Positions 1-13,911 of a stretch of DNA of 64,000 bases are shown here, piece by piece (the stretch's first letter is position 1; the number at the start of each line of letters is the position of its first letter). Made by a program: the position numbers and the translations under genes. Below the pieces are notes generated by a model. The model was not told the origin of the DNA and did not search any database. It was given only the letters and a program-made list of their open reading frames with translations. This DNA is from Siderastrea siderea (lineage: Eukaryota; Cnidaria; Anthozoa; Scleractinia; Rhizangiidae): assembly GCA_964030785.1 (NCBI GenBank), contig OZ034970.1, positions 40,066,377-40,130,376 on the forward strand, written 5' to 3'.

Positions 1-311
1 GCTGACACACTTTTGATGACTGATGCTTTGTGATTAAACTGTGCAGTTATTTTGCCAATGCGCTTAGATTTGATTCCCTATTAATTCAATTGAATGACAC
101 ATGGACATTTTCGTGGTTGTTTATGATTTTCTTTCGCGGAATCGAAGAAACCAGCAATTCATATTTTTTTGCCAAAATCTACGTTTATTGAGCTTTCCAA
201 TGATACATAGTTTGCCGTATTTTCCTTTAAAATGGCGTGCATATGAATTTTTTTCCCGGAGGACACCCGCAGGTGGTTGCGGAGAGAGACTCTGGGGTAA
301 TGGGGAAAAAA

Positions 312-604
312 TAGCCCGAGAAAACAGCCGACGTTTCGCGAGGTCGCCACTTGAACCCTCGCAAAACGACGTCTGAGAAACGAGTGCAGAAATTCCATAC
401 TGATGACGTGTCTCTACCCAGATCTAGGTAGTGCTTCTGATTGGTTGAAACGTGAGGGAATTTGGTTTCAACCAATCAGAAGCACTACCTAGATCTGGGT
501 AGTGACGTGTCATCAGCATGGAATTTCCGCGCTCGTTACTCAGACGTCATTTTGCGAGGGTTCAAGTGGCGACCTCGCGAAACGTCGGCTGTTTTCTCAG
601 GCTA
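312..604. mobile_element. Foldback MITE with 8-bp target duplication (hAT-like), copy 1
   Basis: A 293-bp element whose halves are near-perfect inverted repeats. It begins TAGCCCGAGAAAACAGCC and ends GGCTGTTTTCTCAGGCTA. Flanks are GGAAAAAA at 304-311 and 605-612, an exact 8-bp duplication. The length and 8-bp duplication fit a non-autonomous hAT element. It sits in the HECTD1 intron at the left edge. No coding capacity. Confidence 0.9.
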
Positions 605-805
605 GGAAAAAATTGATTTTTTTATTGGATGTTCACTGTAACAAAACTAAGAACCAGTAACCGCATAATTCCTGCGGTAACAATCCCACTACCCAAGAGT
701 CTCTCCCAGCGACCACCCACTGATCAGCAAGCCTCAGGACTCTAGGTATGAGATTGCCATCAATTTGAAAAGACTGCGTTTAGCACCACAGAAAACCCCG
801 CCTAC

Positions 806-1089
806 TTGTCATCATTAGTGTGACAGTTGAGTGCCGCTGCATCTCTACTGAGGATATCCTCAACTTTCCCATAAGGCAGTCCTCTGCCCTCTGAAGTGCT
901 GAGGGAAACTAATCCAACTGAGCCAGGGTTGATCCAGTCTGGAGTGGACTTGCCATTTGTGCCAAGCCAGTAAATGATTCCATTTTCGTCAAAGTCCTGC
1001 ATGTGGGTAAAGGTGATCTTGTTGCCTCCTCTGAGAAGACGAACAAAGTTGTAGCTACTTCTCTCATAGTCATACCACTGCTTGGCAAC
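806..1089 (-). CDS. HECTD1: HECTD1 coding exon 17, last in window (residues 1065-1158)
   Basis: Begins [19 protein letters not shown], continues [17 protein letters not shown] and [18 protein letters not shown], and ends CHTNDDK, matching human up to the start of the Sad1/UNC-like domain. The donor GTAGG follows 806 and leaves two codon bases. I found no following exon in 1-800, so the gene continues outside the window. Confidence 0.93.
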
Positions 1090-4000
1090 CTGGAAAAACA
1101 GTTAGTAGTACAGTGAGTTCTTATCATCCTTGTTCACTGAAGTGGCTAATTTAGCCTGAGAAAACAGCAGACGTTTTGTGAGGTCGCCACTTGAGCCCTT
1201 GCAAAACGACGTCTGAGCACAGAAATTCCATACTGATGACATGCACTACCCAGATCTTGGCAGCGCTTCTGATTGATTGTGCCGCGAGGGAATTTTCTTT
1301 CAACCAATCAGAAGCACTACCAAGATCAGGGTAGTGCACATCATCAGTATGGAATTTCTGCGCTTTTTACTCAGACGTCACCTTGCGAGGGCTCAAGTGG
1401 CGACCTCGCGAAACGTCGGCTGTTTTCCCAGGCTACGGCTAATTGTAATAAATGAAGCTCAGTGTTTTTCATCCAGTGCTTTTCCCCTTCTATGACTGTT
1501 GACATGAAGTATGGGCAGCATAAGGGGCTTTGCTGGGTTCAAATTCTCAACTCTGTCACTCAGTTTGAGGTGGTCTTTGGATTACTATAACTATGTGTCA
1601 ATCTGTGGGAGAATGATAACTCTGAATTTTAATATATGAAATTCATATATTTGAACTGCGGATAAAGATAGAATATATGTAGATCATCGCAGTGAAGGTT
1701 TTTCAACCTAAGCGGTTGAAAAGAAGAAACCTGAAAAAATTCAGGCTTGAACGGGAATCGAACCCATGACCTCTGCGATACCGGTGCCGGTTTGACAGCT
1801 GTCAAACAGTGCTTTCCGGTATCGCAGAGGTCATGGGTTCGATTCCTGTTCAAGCCTGGATTTTTTCAGGTTTCTTCTTTTCAACCGCTTTGGTTGAAAA
1901 ACCTTCACTGCGATGATCTACTGTACATATAATTACATTGATAACTCTGTAAGGTCCTTATCTAACATGCCACAAACATTGAAAAGGTGCCAAAAACCCA
2001 ACAATGACTGCAAGGTGTGTCCTTTCAATCAAACGTACCATTTTCAGAAGATATCTCTCCAAATCTCCCACAGTAGCCAAAGGTTCCATTTTCAATGTTC
2101 TTCCAGTTCTGTCAATCAGAGAACTCTCCCCTGGGGCTCGTTCCAACTGGAACCTCAGTCGTCGCGCCAGCACCTGGGTTATGGCAACAAACAAAACCGT
2201 TAAAGATCAGTTACTGACTATTTTCAAGACCAAGGGTGCGTTCATTTGGTAACATGAAAAGGAATTCGGTTTGGGAACAAAATGCCGTTAAAAGGATTAG
2301 TTTAAGGTATTACAGTAGACTTTGTGTTAAGGTATGTTACTGTTAATGTGAAATGAAGTGCAACAACAGTGATGGTAGAGAAAGTGAAAGTGAAAATGAA
2401 AGTGAAAGTGCAAGTGAGAGGCAGTTACAGAGGTTGAAGAATTGAATTCAAGGACCTTTACTGGAGTAGGCCTGAGACATAAGTACTGTACGTGGATGTT
2501 ACTTATTGACGTTTTTCAACATTTTATCATTGAACACATGTACACGAAGCTCTTCAGCAGTCGTGCATGTAGTGGAGCAATGTAAATTTGACTACTGACG
2601 GCCATGCGAATGTGCTGGTTTTAATAGGTGGTATAAATTGACAGGGTTTTAAATAAAAAAGAGACATAAAACGTATATTCTTAATTAACCATTTTTTGTA
2701 TGGGGCTTTTCTGGGACAATGAAACAAATACTACAAATTGAACACAACAAAGTTAAAAGCCCCATCTCGCAAGAGGCAGACCAGTGACAAGCGTGGCTAA
2801 GGAGTTAAACTCACGTCTACAAAGACAAAGCTCCAGCTAGTACTCAGTGTGCACACAACTTGAACCTTGGCCACAGTATTTATGTCCAGTGTTCTAACAA
2901 TTTGGCCATGCTACCTCCGTGGTTTTGAGATATAAAGATGAAAAAATATATGTCCTTACACATGAGGAGCCCAATAAAAAAAATGTGGTTGTATCAACAG
3001 CATCAACAGAGTGCTCACAAGGCAGGACATCACTGTAGCATTCCAGATGACAGGAAAAAACCCAACAAAGCTAGTCACCTGGCTGACCCGACAGATTAAT
3101 TTACAAACTTGAGATGATTTGGAGAGACCCACTTCTATTACACCCTCATTGACTCTCCACCTTAAACATTTATCTGGGACACTAGCTCCACTGTCTCTGT
3201 AAACAAAGACAGGGACATTAGGTACATGTATCAGAATATACACTGTACTGGAATGGCCCGCACTGTATCTCAATAACGCCAAGAATAAAATGCAATGGAT
3301 GGAACGGAACGTCACTCTGGCGTCATTTCATTACTTTCTGGTATCATTCCAGTTCACTCAGCTTCATACTGGTGTTCAGTAATGCCCTGTTATTAAAACA
3401 CACCTGAAGGCCAGATCCAGGACACTCATAAGTAAGAAGAGATAACTTCTCTGTTGACTCTAAAACAGCAACAAGTTTCTTCACAAGGACCGAGGCTGGT
3501 GTAACTTCACCGCTTCTGCAATGACAAAAAATTCAAATAAATGATTCTTTAAGTAAAACGTCCCTATTAGCTGGCCATTGCCAATGTGGTGTTTCTTTCT
3601 TGTTGTTCTTTTATGGGTTACTTAACATGTAGACTGCTGGTTTTCCCTCAGCCAAAAAGCAAAATAAAAGTCTTTGGAAAACTTGCGGTTCTGGTTGTGA
3701 TGTTCTTCCCATTTGTAATTTCAGGAATTCAAATTAACTGCATTTGTAAAGGTAAATGTACTGTAGGACAAGACTAAGCCTGGAGGGCTTCGTAAATCAA
3801 GCCCCAGGACAGTGACTAGATATGTACAACTCTTCTGATTGGAAATAACTGCAAATTGAAACGTTAACATTAATCTCACATACTTTTCCTGATTCAGCTG
3901 CTCCTCAGTTTCACCAAAAGCTGACTTGAACACCTCAATTCTTTCAGCAATACATTCTGCAGCACGATTGCTGGCATTTTCATTATTAGGAGATACTGCC

Positions 4001-7000
4001 TTACCAGTCTGTAAGTGGAAGGTAATAAACAAGTGAACACATTGTGACAAGTAAACAAATGTTTGGACAAAACAGCCTCCTCATATCCAGTAGGCTGTAG
4101 GCTCAATCAGCCGTCAACTCCAAAGCAGTGACCAGCTTTGTCCAGCCAGAAAATGTACTGTAGTCACTATTTTTGGTTACCGAGGCATTGCCACGTCAAG
4201 TCAGCCGACGTGTTCGGCTGCTTTCGTCCTTACCGAGGTTGTGGTTTTCGTCCCACCACGGCAAATTCGAGGAAAACAAAATGGCGGCGGACGAGGTTTC
4301 GCCGCGTACTTATGCACCAATACTTTCGAGCGGAACTGTACTGTGTACTGTTATATCCTAGCCTACTCCTATAGTCAGCCACTCTACTCTTTTAACCCTT
4401 TAAGCCCCAATATCAGCAGGCATATCCCCCCCCCCCATTCCTCATATATTTCTTATGGTACTAGTTGGGAGAATTTGCTGAAACATCAAGACGTTTCATC
4501 TTTGGTGATTACTTCCTTCATTCTCATGACCAGTAGTGATGTCGTAAGGAGAAAATAGCTGCTTGTCACTGTTGGGGCTTAAAGGGTTAAAATGTTTTGA
4601 GAAGGCTGAAAAAACATTTTCTTCTAAGTAATAAACTTTTGGAGCATCTGTTTGAAAATTCAAAAATAACAAACCACGAAACTCTTATGCTGTACAGCAG
4701 TTTAGGTGTTTCACCTGATAAAGGCAGCGCAAAAGGGCTGTAACAAGACCAGTGGATTGTAGTTCATATGATGAAACTGTGGCGTCATCTTGAAGCACCT
4801 GCAGTAAACCTTTCAACGCAGTGAACATTTCTTCCTTCCATGATTCTTTACTGTCTGCTCCCTGCCAAGAGATGTGTGCACACTATAAACCTTTCCATGC
4901 CATCAAACAATGTTTCATTGAAGGAAGGACTATTCTTCAAAAAAATACTATACTGCAGATCACTCAAAAGGGACATCAATTCAAGGAGGAGAAACCCCTA
5001 ACAGACACACCCTGTTGAGAAATCTAGTGCAGTCGCTTACTGGCAATAAGTATACCTTAAAATTACTGATTTCATGAGACATGATTTATTCTCATATTCT
5101 AAATTGAGGTATGTGACACTCTCTTTTAAGATGGAGGTTACTGATCTCAATATGACTCTTGCAAGAAACAAGATGACAGTGGCAAGCAGAAGGTGGACAA
5201 TACTGTATCAAAAAATTTCTTTAAAATTTAACATACCTTGGTCAGATTTTCCTGTGATAAACAAGCTGAATGCAGTTGCGTGACAATCTCTTGTAACCTA
5301 CCAACAACCTCACGAGGAGCTGCCTGGGCAGCTGAAAGATACTTCTCCTGAATCTCAGCAGCCAGGTTTCTGATTTTCAACTTCTGAGCCTCAACTTTTG
5401 ACACAAAACGCTTTCCTCTCTTCCCCATCCAACCAGCCGCAAACTCTGGTCCCAGCGATGTCTCAGCATTGAAGGTGTGTTTTGTCCCCCTGTTTGATTC
5501 AAAGACAAATCCAGCAAGGTCTTCACGGAGAATGGTAGCTTGCTGTCCATCTGCATTATGTATAGATACTTCTTTGTCTTTGGTGCATGTGAGAGACCAG
5601 TTGCCTACTCCAAGCCGTGTGGAGCCGGTGGTAGACAGGAGGGGTTGGCTTGGGGTGCCGAGTTTCACCTGGCCACGTGCTCGCTGCAGTTTTTCAAGGA
5701 ATTCTCCTCTGCTCTCTGGACAGGAAATCATATTCAGTAACTAAACATCCACTACATTTGTCATTAAACATTCACAATCAAACATTCACAGCATTCTATG
5801 AATCTTGCCAGAGCAAAACAAAAACAAAATCAGCTGCAGAAAACTGTGTTCTAACTGTAACTGGATACACGTAAAACCTTAGATAAAACCTTAAGTGTAC
5901 TTCAAATCACACAAGTCAGGAACAAATGTTTACCCCTCTTACCAGATAATAAGAGAACCTAGTGTATCCCGCATTGTTCTACAGAATGAATCATATAATA
6001 TGTGAACAAGTGTGAGGTTGCATACAGTGTATGGCTCATATAGCCTTAAACATAAGGCAAGGCATAGTTAATTCTCAAAGCTAAGTAGACTACGTTAATT
6101 AATGGCTGCAACTCTTACCAGAAGAGTCTGATCCTCCCTCAGGACTGCCACTAGAGTACATGGTGGCCAGTTTGCCATCCAAAATGAATCTGAACCAGCC
6201 ATTGCTGCCGTTAGATAGCTCTAAAGCACAGGACTCATTCCATAGATAAAGACAGTCACGACTGCGCACAATACACCAGTCATGCCAGTGGTAGGGTTTG
6301 CCTTGTTCAATCTCAGTAGCATCTTCTTGGAGTGTATCTTCATCCTGCACAACACACAGTAAAACATGTTAAGTCAGAAACCCTGCAGTCTCTTATAGAT
6401 ATAAGCCATATCAAGCTGTTGAGGAAAACAATGGAACTGAACAATGGAACTGAACAATGGACCCCTGATTACACCGAAAACATGCAAAAAGCAGTTGTTT
6501 TTCCTTAGAATCATTCTTGTTTGCTAGAATAGCTATTTATCACTTGAAGCGCTACATGTAGTTTTGCCCTTGAGTCATTACAAGTCTTAGTTACATGAAA
6601 ATTAGCTGTAAGTTGTAAGTTCTTTGTAAAGGAGAAGAACATTTTGGACACTGTTTTTGTTTTTTGTTATGTTGTTCTTTGTAACACTAGCTACCCCCAA
6701 CCCAAAGGTTACCAATAGTTGTTGGTCTGAAATAAGGCATATCTTGCCTACTGTTCTGTAAAAACTGGGGCTACAAAAGTGATTTTTTGCTTGCGATGGT
6801 GGTGCAAATTTTTTTAATAAGTGTCACGTCACCGGCACGCGGCGGTGGCTATACTTGGCGACACAGTCCGTGATTTTGTTGCAAAAAATTCAGCTCATTG
6901 AATTTTTACAGCTTTTTCAGCTATCATATCACCTGTGCGAGGGTGGCTACACGTGCAATTTTCGCTGTGTGCTGGCAACATGACAATTTTCAAAAAAAAA

Positions 7001-10000
7001 TTATCACCATTGCAAGCAAAAAATCACTCGTGTTAACAGCATTGATTCTCCTCCTTAATGACACGCTTTAAGAATCCATCAGGTGCTAAAATCAGGTATT
7101 TTGTTAGGTTTCCTAAACAATTTGCTTGAACCAATTTTTAAACACCTGGAAAGGGAGAGGCATGTAAACAGACTTGCCTGAGGTTATGACAAAAAAGAAA
7201 AAAAGAACCACAGAAGCACAACCCTCCATATCTTTAAGTCTGACTTGCTTCGGACTTACCCACCATGGTCCAGTTGGATTGAGTTCATGCAGTTTGGTGT
7301 GAGTGACACACAAGGTGATATTACAACTAGTTACTTTAAACATGAAGATACCTTCTTTTCTGTCTCCTCCTCTTTTCCTTTGACTTCTGGTTCTTCCTGG
7401 ACTAGTTCGACCTCCTGAAGTGGTCCGGCCAGCTCTGCAACATGGCTGATGACACCCAAACGAGCGAAGTGACCAATGTATGTCTCCTGGCATTTCTCCA
7501 ACAAATCTTCTATGATCTGCAGACTGGTTAAATGGCCATCATCATCATCCTTATTAAGGAAAGAAAACAATGAAATGCAATAATGTTCAGTTGTTTCCCA
7601 TGCAGTAAAAATACTACATGATTGTTAGTAATGGATTGCTTGACTTTGTATTAAAAGTTTTAAAAAAGAAAGAAATCAGGGAGCACTGTTGAGATTGACA
7701 AAGAGAAAGATGTAAACAGGAGAGCTTACTCAAGATGTTTTAATGGCAAACTTTATAATTCTGTTTGACATGAGCATGATTCCTGCAAAGCAGTCAAACC
7801 CATTCCCATGGTCTTTCATCAGATAGGCTAACCACTAAAGTTCCAGGAGACTCACAAACTGAAGCTTCTTTATAAAGCTTGACCTTACAGTCAAAATACT
7901 CACCGTGTTCCACTCATTATTTAGGAATGATTTTTATTAATTGGGAATGGATTGCATCATTGGAAACAAAATTCCACTTTTAAATTGAAGATTGAAATCT
8001 TCCAACCGTAGACTCATTTGAAGTAACAAATGTTGATTGGGTCGTTCCTTACATAAGCCAAAAGTTCACACATGAAATACGAAACCATTGGCGGCTGTTG
8101 GTTTCAGTTGGTTTGACATTACAGGGAATTTTTCTCCATTTTCAGGAACATTTCTTGTGCATTTACAGTACACTTGTTTTTAAGAAATAATTCTTCACAG
8201 TTTTATAACAGCAGACTGCTTCCTCTCATGTAAAAGTACTTGCAATTAATATTATGATGAGTGAACACAAATGAGGTTGGATACGTCAAGCCGCCGACAG
8301 TCTGCTGCTTGCACGTGAATATTCGCCTGATGTCAATAATAAACCAATCAGCATTCCTTATTTGGAACAAAGCTACCGTTGGAACACTACAATATTCAGT
8401 TTGAAAGTGGAATTTTGATTCCAGTGATGCAATCTGTTCCCAATTAATGAAAGTCATTCCCAAATAAAAAGTGGAAGGTGCTGAGTATTTCGACAGTAAC
8501 TCAATTTGTCACAGACAGGCTGTATATAAGGGGACTTGCACATGGAGCTTGTCCAAAGATTTAACCCAGCAGCTTGACTTTGGAACTTGCCATATTGCAT
8601 GCACCAATCTTTCTAGAGGCCACAGGCCTGGTCACCCACTGACACTAGTAAGCATGAATTACATGTAGGCCACAGTCAACCCACTGTGATCACCCCCAAT
8701 GGCTTGAAGGGTTAATTACACACAAGCCACAGTTCACCCACACTCACCTCATGATCTAACACCACTGAAAGCACCTCCACAATGACTGATGCAAAGCTTG
8801 AACTCTGTGACAGCTCTTCCAGCTGTACCTGAGACGAATAATGGATCATCTTTCGCATCAGTGCTAATGTTGCCTTCCTAATGCTTGGCATCATTGTATC
8901 CTTGTAGTTCTTGGCAAACAGTGGCAGAAGAGTTTTCAGGTAGACAGGAGCCATTTCAGGGTCTCCTTTGACATCTTCTGGTTCTTCTTTCTTTTCTTCA
9001 GTGCTGGCTGAATCTTGAGTGGCAGCTGGCTGTGCTGGAGCAGAGGCTGAAGAAGAACTGTTTCCAACAGGCACCATCCATTCACCTGGGAAATAACCAT
9101 CGCTCATGAGTTCACATTACAAAGGGTATTAGATATGCAAGTATTAAGTGTTTAGAAAAGATGAAAGAAGCTGTGAAGTAAGTGGCCAATGCAGTTGGGT
9201 TCTTACTTGAATTGTAACCACCTAGCAAAGAAAGTAGGAAGTTGCAGTTTATTAAACAAGGTTAATCTTTAAAACCAACAGGGTCTGAGTTGATATACAA
9301 ATATAAAAAAGAAAGAAATTAAACAGAGCCCAAATTTCAGTTATTTCTTTGGACAAGATGCTGAACCAAGCTGTACTATGTCTTGTCTGGGGCACTTTTG
9401 TGCTGCTTTCTTAGGAATTACATCTATAATTTTTGTTATTAATTGCTATTAATTTGACAACTTTTAGGAGGTCTTCCTTTGATACACATGTTTGTACCTG
9501 GTGATTGTAGAATGTGTACAACTTCTCTGTGACCTTCATCATTTCGTTCTCTAGCTTTATCCATTGGTGTTTTACCATCCTCATCCCTTAAATCTGGGTT
9601 GGCACCATGTCGAAGCAAAGTCTGAAAAGAAAAGTCCAGAATAGGTTAAACTTGTAATTCCCATGACAAACTTTCACGACAGTTTGCTATACATGCACAT
9701 TGTTCCCCTTTTCGTAGAATTTGTTTACTATTTTGTTTGTTGCACTTCTATTTGACTTGATACTGGGAAGAAAATTAGATAGTGTAATGGGATACTGAAG
9801 CTGAAGTTTCAAGCACTAGCCCTACATCAGATTGAATCAGTCTACTGCAGGGCTAATGCTCAAAACATTGGTTTTTCAACCTCTTTACAGTGATCAATTT
9901 TACTTACATGTATGTCAACACAGTCAATATCACATGGAAGCGTTTTGCAGTTCAAGGCTTATCACGGTTTTTGAATCCCTATTTCATTTGCTGGATTGCC

Positions 10001-13000
10001 GAGAATGTAATTCATTTATAATAGAACATGAAGAGAAACATTTCTCAGTTGTCGTCGCAAACTGCAGGAAAACAAAACTCACTTTAGCAACAGCTGGTCT
10101 TCCAAAACAAGCAGCATAATGCAGAGATGATGACCTTTGACCTCGGTTGACATCTGCTCCTCGTTCACACAGGTATTCAACCTAATAAAGGTAGATGGGG
10201 CTGTTAACAAATATTTTTATTATTAACTGTTATGAAATAAAACTTTTAATTACCTGTAACCAAAATTGCTGCAATTTTGGTGTTAGTACCATACAATTCA
10301 AGTGCTGCTGCACAGTGACCTACCATTTCTAAGGTTCCAAATGCTGATGCCCAGTTAAGTAATGTCTGTCCAACGTCATCCATAAAGTTCACCTCAAATC
10401 CCCCTACAACGTTTGCAAAAGATAAAATTTGGCTTACATATATGGTGAAATCACCATTTACCATCAATACAGGCAGTTAATTTACACTTGCAGAAAAACT
10501 GAGAGTTTAAAAGCTTCAAATTCAAGGCAAGTCTTGAAATTAGAAAGTGAGTTTGCATGATTGAAGTGCCATTATACTGAAGAACGATTAACATATTTCA
10601 ACTTATCCTACATGAAATTAACTTTACTCATCGAATCTACCTATTTGGGCAGATAAAGAAGAAACATTTCTACGGTATTTGTCCACTGGTATTTCTTCAC
10701 GAAGGTCAGTTCTTCAGTAGAAGTTCACAAGGTAACATATTAATTTACAACCTGCTTTAGAACCTGAACATCCTGGAAGCTAAGTAAACTTGGCTGGTGT
10801 TGAATGGAAAAGAGAAAACTGATCCAAAGAAGCCATGTGAAGTTCTTTCCTAAACTTCTTTTCTTTTTAAACTTTATTTGTGGCACAAGCACCTGGAAAT
10901 CAAAGAGTTTAAAAAACAAATCTCACCATTTTCAATAGCGTCTATCACGGCATCAGTATCTTTGCTTCTAATACAGTCAATAAGCTGTCTGTGAGATCTC
11001 TCATTTGAACTGTCAAACCTCCGCAGACCACCAATCCCTCCCTTGGGAATACTGACACATGACTTTGGCAAGGCTCGTCGTCCTTCGAACAGCAGAACCA
11101 GAAGCAGATCAACCAGTCTCATGGTATCCAGAACACATCTCTCGTCACCCTGAAGGGCTTTCTCAATTGCTTCTGGCAGTCCAGCTCTTAACAAGTCCTG
11201 CAACAGAATTACATAGTTTACATTTTTTTTTAAATTTAAACTTGTTCACAGGTTGATGTTAAGGAGATCGGTTAAAGAAGAAGGGAACAGTAGGCTTCAC
11301 CTGTGCTGAGGCAACAGGGATTGCACATGTCAGGAACTGTTGCTATCAAAGATGGGGCTCTACTGTGTTCTATGCCTCAGTTTTAGATAGATATTAAGGA
11401 ACTCAAGTACAGATGTTTTCATGAGCCACAGATGTCAAGCAGAAGTTGAATGTTGCCCTTGTTGTCCTGTTTTGCTTGCCATCAAAGACTGGAAAACCCT
11501 TGTTTTGGTGTCTGTTGGCTTGCCATTATGGATGCATTGGCATCAAATGCATCAAAAGGAAATTGTTTAACTTCCAGTTGCCATCTGAGGCTCAAGAACA
11601 TCTGAGCTCAAGTTCCCTATTCAGCTGATCAACTAAAGAATAGAATCTGCCCCAAACAGCTGTTGGCACAGGTTCTAGTTTCCTCACGTCTTTAAGCCTG
11701 TGCTCCACATAGCAACATCGATATTTGTGTGAGCTTTGCTTTCAAATGAACATTTTCATTCCTTCTTACTGGCTTGAGAATAGTGAAGACAAGACATGCT
11801 TATTAGATAAGCAATTCTCTACCTCACGAGGGGGAGTACATACCGGTGGGGCTGTTACAACTATTCCTAATAATTATAATTTTATAGATTATCAAATCTG
11901 TAACACAATAGGAACCCTGTAAATATAACTAAAACAATAGAAATGTTTACATACATGAGTAACACTGGGTGATCCACGGCAAAGTGTTGACAACAGACTA
12001 ACAATGGTAGACACTGAGGTACTGCTGCTCTTGGAGTCAGGCGTAGCTCCACTGCTGCCGGTTTTCTCTCCAGCAGTAGCTGCAGCACTTGCCAACCTCT
12101 CCAGCAACTCACTGCTGAGTCCATGTTCAGCTAAGGGAGCAGGATCAACTCCACGTCGGGTGAACCGGTCAGCGAGGGAAGCAAAACACCGCAGAGCACC
12201 ATCAGATACCTTTAAGAAATAAAGATAAAGTAAATGGTTTGAACCTGTGTATGAAGAACAGTTAGTTACTACAGTTTGTATAGTATGGCGACAGGTGTTT
12301 TGACAAACTGAGTATGGTCATTTATTTACATTGTATGAAGTCAAATGAATTGTGAATGATCAGTTGAAAGTCTTAAGTCTCTGATGCTTCTAGTTGCAAA
12401 GACAAGAAAAAAAAGATGTCAGTTGTGGCTACATGAATATGTGTATTGTCAATACAGGGTTTAATGGAAATTAAAGTGTTTTACAAGCTAGAAAACCTAT
12501 CAACTGCTGTGGGAGAAGCACTGACCTGGCAAAGTCTTGACTATGCATACATGTACATGTGCTACATAGGTACAGTGTAACTTTGTTCCCAAATAACTGT
12601 TTTACATGATAACTTCTTAGAAGCCATAAGGACAAACCACAACAACTTACAGCAAGGTTAACACTTACATATGGGTCTTCATGCTTTAGAAGCGTTGAAA
12701 GTGATTTGACGCATGTTTCCAAGTTGGTATCCTGTGGCTCCATTCTCCCGCACAATCTTGATACAACATTCATTGCAGAGTGAAGAGTATCCTTGTGCAC
12801 AGAGCTTCCAAACTCACGTATGAATGTTAACGAACACTGCAGTCCACCAGCCTCAAATACAGCTCCTGCCTCACGAGTGCAGATCAGTTCCAGAACCTGA
12901 AATAACATGATGTTCTTCTGTCAATAGGTCCCTATAAAAATTTTCAGTACTTCAAAGAAAAAATTGCAACAGTTGTCTTCAAACTTGAAGCTCTCTAATT

Positions 13001-13829
13001 AAGACTAAAGATTTGAAGTTTTTCCCTTTTGAGGATTAAGTCTGGTTGTTTTAGCATTGAAAAACAGTCAACTTACACTTGACTGCTACTGTACGCTCAC
13101 AAAACCCAAAGTAAGAAATATTGCCTACATGTTTAAAAGGGTAAAATCTCTCTGAAAAACCATTCCGACAACCACAAATGTCATGGTACATAATCCCATC
13201 CCATGGAACCATAACATTTCTCTTCTGTGCTTAATTTACAAAATTAATACTTTGGCCAGTATTTGCCAATATTCTTATCTGTGAGGGTCTGCTGTATGTG
13301 GTTAGTTCAGGCTTAATTTACAAAATTTGCCATTCATAATTATAGCAAAGATTTTTCCTTCCTTTAGTTCAGTATGATCATTTCCTTCAAATACAGATGT
13401 ACTATAAGATTAGAAGTTACATGTGATGACAAGGAAGGGACTCAACATGCTAAAATTAAATAATATTTTAAAAGGGAAAATTAAGTCCAGCTAAAAGCCT
13501 AATTGGGTTTCATAGCTGCACTTACTTTGACACACTGCTCTCCCAAGTCTTTACTAGTCCTTGATGACAAATCAACTACAACCAGCCTGTTACACAGAGC
13601 CTTGATGGCCCCTTCCACTGCCACTATTCTCCTGGTGCATTCTGCCGACACATCAAGGTAATAAGTGATGGCCCTAGCAGTTACTTCAAGCACGTTCTCG
13701 GGGGCACACTCATCCAAGAAGATCCGGCACAAAGCTGGGAGGAATGTCCGAGGCGGACAGCTATAAAAAAAGTTTGAAATGTCAGACATTTGAAGGAATA
13801 AGCAGTGGACTTAGTTAACTGTTGATTAA

Positions 13830-13911
<82 letters not shown>

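Noticed and set aside
1..805. A further HECTD1 exon
   Set aside because: No minus-strand stretch continues the family sequence after ...NDDK; the region is intron with a MITE.
1740..1860. A tRNA gene
   Set aside because: A B box and part of a T arm are seen on both strands, but no A box or full cloverleaf; the sequence is a SINE-derived palindrome.
5469..5874. Plus-strand frames of up to 91 codons
   Set aside because: They overlap HECTD1 exon 12 on the opposite strand and are shadows of it.
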